Assembly: GCA_022570975.1 (NCBI GenBank)
Contig: JACZYS010000112.1
Location: forward strand, 1-8,385
DNA length: 8,385 bases
DNA from: Candidatus Zixiibacteriota bacterium
GTDB lineage: Bacteria > Zixibacteria > MSB-5A5 > GN15 > FEB-12
Direction of reading: 5' to 3'
The notes below the pieces were generated by a model, which saw nothing but the letters and a program-made list of their open reading frames with translations, was not told the DNA's origin and did no database searches. Each line of letters starts with the position of its first letter. Positions within the stretch are counted from its first letter, which is position 1. Below, in pieces: positions 1 to 6,124 of the stretch. The translations under genes were made by a program, and so were the position numbers.

Positions 1-429
1 ATATGCGAAAATCCTAGAGAATAATTCCAGAGTGACAGTATCTTTTTCCGCTTTTGTTGATATCAACACTTTTCCAATATCGTTGCAATAGATAGGTAGA
101 GAAGCAACGCAGAACCAAATTGAATCTGAGATTGTATCTGGAAGAAATACTGTAACAGGTTGGAGTTGGTTACCATATTTGTCAAATTTGTTGAATTGCT
201 GTAAACTAAATCCTTGACCTAAAGAGATATAATCAACTTCATATAGATTTCCTGCGGCATCAATGGCGACAGAAGGCCAGATCGATCTATCTGGGTAACC
301 AAGGGTAGTATCATAGCACATAAAATCATCACGGGTGACAAGTGAATCTGCGTTGGCAACTTGAATATAACATATTATCAATGACAATATTATTGAAGAA
401 ATTGTCTGATTGACTCTTGTTGTTCTCAT
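1..429 (-). CDS. Secreted protein of unknown function, N-terminal part (runs off left edge)
   Basis: Reading the minus strand from ATG at 429-427 gives 143 codons without a stop up to base 1, so this is the 5' part of a longer gene. Residues 1-27 form a typical Sec signal peptide: basic start (MRTTR), hydrophobic core (about 10-22) and an A-N-A site before Asp28. The mature part contains WPSVAIDAAGNLYEVDY (about 51-67), similar in style to beta-propeller or BNR/NHL-like repeats of secreted proteins ('PSVAvDadGNlYV'), followed by a second strand-rich unit with FNKFDKYGNQ. An AAGGGA ribosome site at 445-440 lies 10 nt before the ATG. I do not recognise the family; a C-terminal sorting domain would be expected off the window but cannot be seen. 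The signal peptide and open frame are direct observations, the propeller fold is inference. Confidence 0.8.
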   Translation of the reverse strand, partial: MRTTRVNQTISSIILSLIICYIQVANADSLVTRDDFMCYDTTLGYPDRSIWPSVAIDAAGNLYEVDYISLGQGFSLQQFNKFDKYGNQLQPVTVFLPDTISDSIWFCVASLPIYCNDIGKVLISTKAEKDTVTLELFSRIFAY

Positions 430-439
430 CTAATTAGAT
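428..439. repeat. Perfect 12-bp palindrome over the start of the left-edge gene
   Basis: ATCTAATTAGAT is identical to its own reverse complement. It fills the spacer between the AAGGGA ribosome site (440-445) and the start codon of the minus-strand secreted-protein gene, and covers two bases of the ATG. It could be an operator or chance in AT-rich DNA. Confidence 0.5.
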
Positions 440-445
440 TCCCTT
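440..445 (-). promoter_or_regulatory. Ribosome binding site of the left-edge gene
   Basis: On the minus strand this reads AAGGGA, 10 nt before the ATG at 429-427. It supports that start and hence the signal peptide of the secreted protein. Confidence 0.55.
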
Positions 446-454
446 AATCTTATA

Positions 455-484
455 GAGTATAGAGAGCTTTTGCTCTCTATACTC
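455..484. terminator. Strong 13-bp hairpin between the gene remnant and the left-edge gene
   Basis: GAGTATAGAGAGC (455-467) and GCTCTCTATACTC (472-484) are exact inverse copies around a TTTT loop. On the minus strand it sits 33 nt after the stop of the gene remnant (TAG at 519-517) and 25 nt before the next ATG, the position of a terminator for the lost gene. However, no U-run follows it on that strand; the only T-run (T8 at 496-503) lies 11 bases beyond it on the plus strand. It could therefore instead be a leader hairpin of the left-edge gene or an mRNA-stabilising structure. Confidence 0.5.
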
Positions 485-516
485 CAATATATCGGTTTTT
501 TTTAAATACGCAAAAC

Positions 517-588
517 CTATTTCAACATTACCATTTTCTTGGAATCTTCAAATCCATCAGCTTTTAGTCGATAAAAATAGACTCCGGA
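517..588 (-). pseudogene. 3' remnant of a secreted-protein gene: C-terminal sorting/FlgD-like tail
   Basis: On the minus strand, codons 588-520 read SGVYFYRLKADG, then FEDSKKMVMLK, and stop at TAG (519-517). This pattern (SGVYFYRL.A..F...KKMV.LK-stop) is the end of the FlgD-like or type IX-secretion-like C-terminal domain found on many FCB-group exported proteins. Only about 24 codons survive. Upstream (588 towards 660) the sequence becomes a repeat element, and although the frame stays open to an ATG at 654-652 (45 codons in all), the added residues look like translated repeat, not protein. No signal peptide or body domain is present. The most likely reading is a truncated gene whose body was removed or displaced at the repeat. 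A short expressed 45-aa peptide is possible but I consider it unlikely. Confidence 0.7.
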
Positions 589-660
589 TTGGCTTCGCAG
601 AGTCTCGCAATGGCGTAGAGGAAGACTGGATTCCCGTTTGCACGGGAATGACATCGGGGG
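589..660. repeat. REP-like dispersed repeat element with hairpin
   Basis: The stretch holds two motifs that resemble common bacterial intergenic repeats: ATTGGCTTCGCAGAGTCTCG...CAATGG at 588-613 (the 'attgcttcg...ctcgcaatg' type) and TGGATTCCCGT..ACGGGAATGACA at 628-653. The latter contains a perfect 8-bp stem, ATTCCCGT (630-637) and ACGGGAAT (642-649), with a TTGC loop. The family assignment is from memory of such repeats; other copies are not visible inside this window, so dispersal is inferred. Confidence 0.55.
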
Positions 661-670
661 TGTAGAACTG

Positions 671-692
671 AAAAATTAGGCGATGCTCCTAA
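671..692 (-). terminator. Weak possible terminator of the tyrS-led cluster
   Basis: On the minus strand TTAGG (692-688) and CCTAA (680-676) can pair across a 7-nt loop and are followed directly by TTTTT (675-671). The stem has only 5 bp and overlaps the methyltransferase stop codon, so it is a weak candidate for the end of the operon transcript. Confidence 0.3.
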
Positions 693-1291
693 AGCCTTTC
701 AAACAGAAGAATCTCATCTTCGTTTTTTTCATACAAAATCTTAGCCGGTATAAATCCACAGCTTTCAACAAAGGCATATAACTTCTGGCGATTATAGCGG
801 TTGTGATGATATCCATTCCGTTCCAGCTTAATAAAATCATCTTTATCATGCATCTTGATAAACATGGAAAGAATAAAATAACTGCCGGTCAGCCGGCATA
901 ATTCTTTTATGATATCATTATAATGCTCGGCATGCTCGATTACATCTTTGTTTAAGACGATATCAAACTTTCTGTCAGGGAAATCAATAGATGATAAATC
1001 GAAATGGTGAAATGAGGCATTCTTTCCGTTTAAGTTTTTGACGGCATAATCCAAGGCCAGCTTGTTGCTGTCCATTCCGTGATAAGAGCCTTTAAATCCT
1101 TTTTGAAAAAGTCGGTATCCCTCAACCCCGGTGTTGCATCCGGCATCGAGAAGTTTTGTCTTTTCGTCTGAAACTGAAAGGACATATTCTTCTATCTTAT
1201 TTCGAGTTTCCTGCTGACCGACAGCTTCAAAATCTTTGACAGTTGCCGGGCCGATAATATGGTCAATCTTCTGCCAGAATGTTTCTTTCAT
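689..1291 (-). CDS. Class I SAM-dependent methyltransferase
   Basis: A 200-residue single-domain protein with the Rossmann-type methyltransferase signature. Motif I is LLDAGCNTG at 47-55 (SAM-binding glycine loop, with Cys-Asn replacing the usual G-x). An acidic residue at the end of strand 2 is Asp74 (HGMDSNKLAL), FDLSSIDF at 97-104 follows, and FDIVLNKDVIEH at 109-120 matches the post-motif seen in Methyltransf_11/25 proteins. Substrate is not deducible; small molecule, lipid or protein targets are all possible. No signal peptide, so it should be cytoplasmic. It is the last gene of the minus-strand cluster, 43 bp after the Ig-like lipoprotein stop. The ribosome site is weak (a GAGA about 10 nt upstream). 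An ATG at 1306-1304 in the same frame meets a TGA after two codons, which supports the start used here. Confidence 0.85.
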   Translation of the reverse strand: MKETFWQKIDHIIGPATVKDFEAVGQQETRNKIEEYVLSVSDEKTKLLDAGCNTGVEGYRLFQKGFKGSYHGMDSNKLALDYAVKNLNGKNASFHHFDLSSIDFPDRKFDIVLNKDVIEHAEHYNDIIKELCRLTGSYFILSMFIKMHDKDDFIKLERNGYHHNRYNRQKLYAFVESCGFIPAKILYEKNEDEILLFERL

Positions 1292-1334
1292 CCGGTCAAA
1301 TTCTCATGACTTTAAGCTGACTTCAACAAAAAAC

Positions 1335-3026
1335 TTACTTGAATTGAATAAATATCTCGGCATTTTCAAATCTGGCTCTGACATCCAGTGTGTCCGGATA
1401 TGACGCAAACGTCTCCGACAAGCGGTACGGGTCAACTTGGCCTTTATCTCTTTTTCCATTTTTATTAGAATCAATGAAACCGAAAAGTCTGTATTTTCCG
1501 GCCGGGAGGGTTGAAGAAAATTTGTTCTCAATTAGTATTACAGGATAAAACTGATGGGTTTTGTAATTCTCAGCCGTCAGCTTAACCCGGTCATTTTGTT
1601 TTTTTTCAATTGATATTATTACTTCACCGGACATTATGCCCAATGAATCGGGATGCACCAGTGACATTTTATATGAGATTAACGAGTCGCCCATGAGGTT
1701 TCCGCTTATGTCTGATATTTCAAATTCCGTAATTTTTAAGCGATAACTGATTCCGGGGGTTATTCTGTCGGCCGATAACTTCACTTTAAAATCATTTACA
1801 AATTCATATTTTAAACCGGGGACATTTGTTGTGTCATGCCAGAGAGAAAATGTTTCAGAGGTCAATTTGTCACGGTCAATTGGTTCGTTAAACAAAATGG
1901 AAATATCAAGCTTCTTGCTTAATTGTGGCAGAGAATCCGGCTCAACCATTCTAATTTCAGGACCACTCTTGTCTTCCCTATTTTTGAAGTAATAATTTTT
2001 AAAACTTAAATCAGCCAAATCACTTATTCCAGAAACAGCTACCGAATACTCTCCCTCAGAAATAGAATCGAGATGACAGCTCAAAACTGATGAAAAGGCA
2101 AGGTCACTTTCCTGGATTTTACTTATTGGAATGGTTGTTAATTCGTCCTGAGGTGATACAATTTTTATGGTTCCGTTATTTTCCTTGAGTTTATCAATTG
2201 AAATCTCGCGATTCAATCTGACTATCAGAATTTTGTTCTGATCAAAATGAACTGAAGTAATTTTTATCTCATGAAAAAATTGTTTGTTCAAGGGAAGAAA
2301 GAGGGAATCAAAAGAAAGGGAGTCAGATAGATTTATCATCCGGTCAGGAGTGGCAAAACTTTCTTTTTGAGAATCAAAAATTCCATTCCTGTTTTCATCT
2401 CGGAAAGCAAGCAGATAAAAATCTGATTCGGGAAGATAATCAAACTGAAAAAATCCGCTCTTATTTGAATATGTAATATAATCAGGTTCTTGTGATGACA
2501 GATTGATTACGCTGTCATAATCTTTTCTCTCGTACAAGGCAGCCAGCATCCCCGGTTGCGGTTTGTTTTCTGCTGTAACAAAGCCAGAAACTCTACCGGT
2601 TGCTATTTCATTACCGGTAGAAAATGCAATACTCAGCGAGCTGTCTAAAAGATTGCCACGTAAATCTTTTATGTTAGATGACAACGAAATTATATAAGTT
2701 GTGTTTTCTTTGAAATTTTCTGCAAGAGTAATGATAATTTTGTCAGATTTCCATTTTATCTCAGGTTCTTTTTTTTGCCCCGGCGAAATAAATATTGACG
2801 CCCCTTTTTCAGGTCTTACAATTCTCTCCGAGAAAAAAATTGTTACGGATTTTGCAGCCGTTACATTGGTCTCTTTGTTTTTTGGAAGGGATGAGATGAT
2901 ATATGGCGACTGTCGGTCTATCTCTCCCCCCGGGGGCGGAGCAACTTCGGCACAGCCTGATAGTATGACAGAGATGAATAAAAATTTGAGAACCAATAAG
3001 CCAGACAATGAATTATGATTGCTCAA
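1335..3026 (-). CDS. Lipoprotein with duplicated SbsA-like Ig (Big_5) and carboxypeptidase-regulatory-like modules
   Basis: A 563-residue lipoprotein. The signal peptide ends in a lipobox ILSGC with Cys25 as the lipidated residue, followed by AEVAPPPGGEIDRQSP, the opening typical of FCB Ig-like lipoproteins. Domains: Big_5-like Ig at about 37-138 (SSLPKNKETNV, FFSERI, AFSTG), a CnaB/carboxypeptidase-regulatory-like beta-sandwich at 144-250 ending in DENRNGIFD (210-218), a middle Ig-like stretch at 253-350, a second Big_5-like Ig at about 355-455 (FNEPIDRDKL, ISGNLMGD), and a second sandwich at 465-563 with DSNKNGKRD (519-527). The start is TTG at 3026-3024: it is the only usable start between an in-frame TGA about 45 nt upstream and the signal peptide, and a GGAG lies 11 nt before it. 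The start overlaps the stop of the preceding gene in the sequence TTGA, which implies translational coupling. Role unknown; a surface or periplasmic scaffold is inference. Confidence 0.85.
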   Translation of the reverse strand: MSNHNSLSGLLVLKFLFISVILSGCAEVAPPPGGEIDRQSPYIISSLPKNKETNVTAAKSVTIFFSERIVRPEKGASIFISPGQKKEPEIKWKSDKIIITLAENFKENTTYIISLSSNIKDLRGNLLDSSLSIAFSTGNEIATGRVSGFVTAENKPQPGMLAALYERKDYDSVINLSSQEPDYITYSNKSGFFQFDYLPESDFYLLAFRDENRNGIFDSQKESFATPDRMINLSDSLSFDSLFLPLNKQFFHEIKITSVHFDQNKILIVRLNREISIDKLKENNGTIKIVSPQDELTTIPISKIQESDLAFSSVLSCHLDSISEGEYSVAVSGISDLADLSFKNYYFKNREDKSGPEIRMVEPDSLPQLSKKLDISILFNEPIDRDKLTSETFSLWHDTTNVPGLKYEFVNDFKVKLSADRITPGISYRLKITEFEISDISGNLMGDSLISYKMSLVHPDSLGIMSGEVIISIEKKQNDRVKLTAENYKTHQFYPVILIENKFSSTLPAGKYRLFGFIDSNKNGKRDKGQVDPYRLSETFASYPDTLDVRARFENAEIFIQFK

Positions 3027-4675
3027 TTGCCAATTTTCTCCATGATAGTGGAGTCTTTCGGGTTTAATTCAAGAGCCTTCTGCCACCACTCGCTGGCTTT
3101 ATCATTATCACCAACGGCTTTAAAGGCATCGCCGAGATGATCATGTATGACCGGGTCGTTTCCGCTGGCCACCGCCTTTTTCAAATACTTAATGGCTTTT
3201 TTATAATTCTTCATTTTATAATGTACCCAGCCATAACTGTCCAGAAAAGCAGCATTTTCAGGTGATATTTCCAGTGCTCTTTCAATTAAGAGTATGGCAT
3301 CGTCCAGGCGCATATCATTTTCTGTCAGCATATATCCGAGATAATTTAGAGCCTGCGAATGGTCGGGAACTTTTGCAATTAATTCCTCAAACACTTCAAT
3401 TGACATATCTATTTCATCATAATATTCATAAGTTGCAGCCAGAGCAAAAAGAAGACGTACTCCACTTGCTTCGTTTTGCATATGTGTCAATCCTGTCTTG
3501 TAAGTATTAATCTCATCATCCTTTTCTTCCAGTTTCCGGCAGGCAAAACCTAAATCAAGCCATGACTGGGCAAGAGTGTCAGCAACTTTGGTAAGCGATG
3601 TAAAATGCTCCCTGGCACTTTCAAAATTTTCGTTGAGGACAGAAATTCTACCCATATAGTAAAAATCAATCGGATGGCGATCACCAATTGAGATGAGTCT
3701 CTCAAAAATGCCGGCAGCCTTTTTAAGTGAATCAGCTCTGAAATAAATTGTTCCCAGAAGTCTCACCGCCGGCTTATCCATCGGAGAAATTTCTACAATC
3801 CTTTCAGCATATTTTATTGCTTGATAAACGGAGTCTTGCTCCATATAATAATTGGCCGCCAGGCGGTTTAAGACTATATCATTTCCGTCAACCTTTAGAC
3901 CGGTCAAATATGTGGCAATGGCACTGTCACCTTTGCCAATATGATCATATAGTTCTCCGAGTTCAACGAAGGCCATTAAATTTTCAGCCCGGTTGTTTAA
4001 TTCCAAAGACTTCTTTAGTGACTTCTCGTATTTTAAATAGTCTCCACTTATGCGATAAAGTTTGGCCAGGTCATTAAAAAGACGGTAATTGTTATTGCGG
4101 ATTATGGTCATATTTTCGTAACACCATATAACAGAATCAATTTTCTTTTCAGCCCGATAAAAACTGGAAAGATAAGAGTAAGCCATAGTATGACGGTCGT
4201 TATGTTCAATAACTTTAAGATATGATATCTTAGATTTCTCACGGTCACCAAGCATTCTGAACGAAGCCGCCCTTAACTCATGCACCAACAAGTCTTCCGG
4301 CTTTATGAACTCAAGCGTCTCAATTACGTCGCCATACATCTTCATCCTGAAAAGTACCGAAGCTAAGGAATATCTTATCTCATGCGAGGTTGGATAAATC
4401 TGAAGAGCTTTTGTATATTTTCTGGCCGCCGAGTTGTAGTCTTCCAGCCCTTCATAAAGAGTTCCATCTACGAAATAACGGAAAGCCAGATTGGAAATCA
4501 TATCATCTTTTGAAGGTTCTGCCAGTTTTGAAGTCTTAACTTTTCCCTCAGACTGCCTAATCTCCAGAACTGTCTTCTTAACTGACTTAGAAGAACAGGA
4601 AACCAGAACCAACAATACTACTAAAAGTAACGGTGGAACCGGTGAAAACGACATTTTAAACCAAACTTTTTTCAT
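3023..4675 (-). CDS. TPR-repeat lipoprotein
   Basis: A 550-residue protein with a lipoprotein signal (MKKVWFK, hydrophobic stretch 15-25, lipobox VLVSC, Cys27) and then tandem tetratricopeptide repeats over about 60-545. Clear repeats include LEDYNSAARKYTKALQIYP (77-95), a unit ending IVEISP (293-298), LDDAILLIERALEISP (457-472), YKKAIKYLKKAV (491-502) and NDKASEWWQKALELNP (524-539). The C-terminal block NYLGYML...FLDSYGWVHYK...HDHLGDAF is a conserved signature of a family of outer-membrane TPR lipoproteins in Proteobacteria; from memory this includes Pseudomonas LbcA, partner of the CtpA protease, but orthology is not shown. TPR arrays are protein-binding scaffolds, so a periplasmic assembly or adaptor role is likely. 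It starts 46 bp after tyrS and overlaps the Ig-like lipoprotein by 4 bp. The ATG at 4675 lacks a good ribosome site; Met8 is an alternative but would shorten the basic end. Confidence 0.87.
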   Translation of the reverse strand: MKKVWFKMSFSPVPPLLLVVLLVLVSCSSKSVKKTVLEIRQSEGKVKTSKLAEPSKDDMISNLAFRYFVDGTLYEGLEDYNSAARKYTKALQIYPTSHEIRYSLASVLFRMKMYGDVIETLEFIKPEDLLVHELRAASFRMLGDREKSKISYLKVIEHNDRHTMAYSYLSSFYRAEKKIDSVIWCYENMTIIRNNNYRLFNDLAKLYRISGDYLKYEKSLKKSLELNNRAENLMAFVELGELYDHIGKGDSAIATYLTGLKVDGNDIVLNRLAANYYMEQDSVYQAIKYAERIVEISPMDKPAVRLLGTIYFRADSLKKAAGIFERLISIGDRHPIDFYYMGRISVLNENFESAREHFTSLTKVADTLAQSWLDLGFACRKLEEKDDEINTYKTGLTHMQNEASGVRLLFALAATYEYYDEIDMSIEVFEELIAKVPDHSQALNYLGYMLTENDMRLDDAILLIERALEISPENAAFLDSYGWVHYKMKNYKKAIKYLKKAVASGNDPVIHDHLGDAFKAVGDNDKASEWWQKALELNPKDSTIMEKIGN

Positions 4676-4721
4676 AATTCTACAAGTGTTTCTTTAGCTA
4701 ATCCCTACAAACAGCTTAAAA

Positions 4722-5981
4722 TCAGACAGTTAACCTGAGATATCTCCTCTTGCCGACTTTTAGAACAATCTCCTTATCAAGGGCGAACTCAAATTCAACA
4801 TCGTTTATTTTTTCTTCATTTATAGAAACAGCACCGGCTTTAATAAGTTTTCTGGCCTCACTCCCTGATTTAGCCATCTCAGTTTTAGTTATCAGATGCA
4901 CCAGAAATATCTTTTCAGGATTTAGATCGATCTTCTTCAGACAATCGGCCGTCATTTCGGGAATATCATCGGGAAGTTGTCTTTTTGAAAAGACTCTTTC
5001 AAATTCTTCTCGGGCACTTTTGCCGCTTCCTTTTTGGTTATACATATCAACCAACCGTTCACCCAATTGTTTTTTAACCAGCATCGGGTTTATATCAGGT
5101 TGTGACAGCTGGCTCTTAATTTTCTCCAGCTCTTCAAAAGTTGCGTCAGTTGCCAGTTCAAAATAGTCGGCAATAAGCTCGTCGGGAATGGACATCGCTT
5201 TACCAAATATCTCTTTGGGAGATTCCTCAATACCAATATAGTTTCCCAGAGATTTAGACATTTTCTTCACTCCGTCAAGACCGACCAGGATTGGCATAGT
5301 AAGAATCGCCTGTTGCTCAACTCCGTATGCTTCCTGAATAGGTCTTCCGGCGAGAAGATTAAATTTCTGCTCGGTGGCACCAATTTCAACATCGGCTTTG
5401 ATAACCACAGAGTCATATCCCTGCATCAGCGGATAAAACAGTTCATGAATAGAAATTGGGGTTGAGTTTTTGATTCTTTTACTGAAATCATCCCGCTCCA
5501 GAATTCTGGCAACGGTGAATTTTGTGGCCAGTTCCATTATCTCAACAAATTTCATCTCTTTGAACCACTCACCATTGTATCGAACTTCTGTTTGAGACTT
5601 ATCCAGTATTTTAAAAAATTGAGCCTGATAAGTCTTGGCGTTCTTCATTATTTCCTCATAAGTTAGGCGGGGTCTTGTAGATGACTGGCCGGAAGGGTCT
5701 CCTACCAAAGAAGTATAATCTCCCACAATCAATACGACTTTATGCCCCAAATCCTGAAACTGTTTTAGTTTTCTAATGCCGACCGTATGGCCAATATGAA
5801 TATCCGGTGAGGTCGGGTCAAATCCCTGCTTTATTCTCAGGGGACCCCTTTCACCTTTAATTGATTTGGCCAGTTTTTCCTGAAACTCATCCTCTGGTAA
5901 AACATCAACAGCTCCGCGAGTGATAATTTTCCACTGTCTGTCAAATTCCTGTTGCTGTTTTTTGTCCAGTTCTATCTTCAT
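4722..5981 (-). CDS. tyrS: Tyrosyl-tRNA synthetase (type 2)
   Basis: A 419-residue class Ic aminoacyl-tRNA synthetase that charges tRNA-Tyr with tyrosine in the cytoplasm. The class I signatures are intact: HIGH at 62-65 within GFDPTSPDIHIGHTVG, and KMSKS at 240-244 within GLDGVKKMSKSLGNY. Between them lie GDYTSLVGDPSGQS (87-100) and the tyrosine-pocket segment YPLMQGYD (183-190) and GATEQKFN (201-208). The C-terminal S4 RNA-binding domain spans about 355-419 (TKTEMAKSGSEARKLIKAG, VGKRRYLRL). Length and the 'PDIHIGHTV...KLKQFQDLGH' wording fit the type 2 TyrRS group rather than the E. coli-like type 1. The start is fixed by a strong GAGGAG site just upstream. It is the first gene of the minus-strand cluster and is divergent from the PBP gene. 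No tRNA-binding leader such as a T-box was seen. Confidence 0.97.
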   Translation of the reverse strand: MKIELDKKQQQEFDRQWKIITRGAVDVLPEDEFQEKLAKSIKGERGPLRIKQGFDPTSPDIHIGHTVGIRKLKQFQDLGHKVVLIVGDYTSLVGDPSGQSSTRPRLTYEEIMKNAKTYQAQFFKILDKSQTEVRYNGEWFKEMKFVEIMELATKFTVARILERDDFSKRIKNSTPISIHELFYPLMQGYDSVVIKADVEIGATEQKFNLLAGRPIQEAYGVEQQAILTMPILVGLDGVKKMSKSLGNYIGIEESPKEIFGKAMSIPDELIADYFELATDATFEELEKIKSQLSQPDINPMLVKKQLGERLVDMYNQKGSGKSAREEFERVFSKRQLPDDIPEMTADCLKKIDLNPEKIFLVHLITKTEMAKSGSEARKLIKAGAVSINEEKINDVEFEFALDKEIVLKVGKRRYLRLTV

Positions 5982-5983
5982 AG

Positions 5984-5989
5984 CTCCTC
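5984..5989 (-). promoter_or_regulatory. Ribosome binding site of tyrS
   Basis: The minus strand reads GAGGAG-CT-ATG, the best ribosome site in the window although its spacer is short. It fixes the tyrS start at 5981. Confidence 0.75.
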
Positions 5990-6021
5990 AATTTTAATCC
6001 TTTTTAAACTATCGGCATATA

Positions 6022-6050
6022 AGATTATGAGATTGAACTATGATTGTCCA
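6022..6050 (-). promoter_or_regulatory. Candidate tyrS operon promoter
   Basis: On the minus strand TGGACA (6050-6045) is a 5/6 match to a sigma-70 -35 box. It is followed either by CATAAT (6029-6024, 5/6 match, 15-bp spacer) or TAATCT (6027-6022, 17-bp spacer). Transcription would start near 6015, giving a leader of about 35 nt. The match is by eye, and FCB-group promoters can differ from the E. coli consensus. Confidence 0.3.
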
Positions 6051-6089
6051 GATTTATTTATTAACCGGGTGGTCTCAAGAGTTAAAAAC

Positions 6090-6124
6090 TTGACTATTGT
6101 ATTCAAATAAGAAAGATTGAACCG
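6090..6124 (+). promoter_or_regulatory. Possible start region for the PBP gene
   Basis: TTGACT at 6090-6095 resembles a -35 box, but only a poor -10 (AAGATT, 6113-6118) follows at 17 bp, which would place transcription start at or in the start codon. A weak purine-rich AAGAAAG (6110-6116) precedes the ATG at 6125. The copy of AGATTGAAC at 6114-6122 repeats the one at 6030-6038. The whole 5982-6124 region is the only place for the promoters of both divergent units. Confidence 0.2.

Noticed and set aside
589..660. CRISPR repeat or insertion sequence end
   Set aside because: There is no regular spacing of repeats and no transposase frame; a REP-like element explains it better.
1304..1531. A 75-codon minus-strand frame within the end of the Ig-like lipoprotein gene
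   Set aside because: It is a shifted frame of the well-supported lipoprotein and shows no independent signal.
4750..5166. A 138-codon plus-strand frame opposite tyrS
   Set aside because: Serine- and phenylalanine-rich composition typical of antisense readings; tyrS is certain here.
5352..5381. GATEQKFN in TyrRS instead of the commoner GGTDQ wording
   Set aside because: The change is conservative and all catalytic motifs are intact, so it is probably family variation and not loss of function.
5982..6124. T-box or other tRNA-sensing leader for tyrS
   Set aside because: The leader is too short and shows no T-box sequence or specifier stem-loop.
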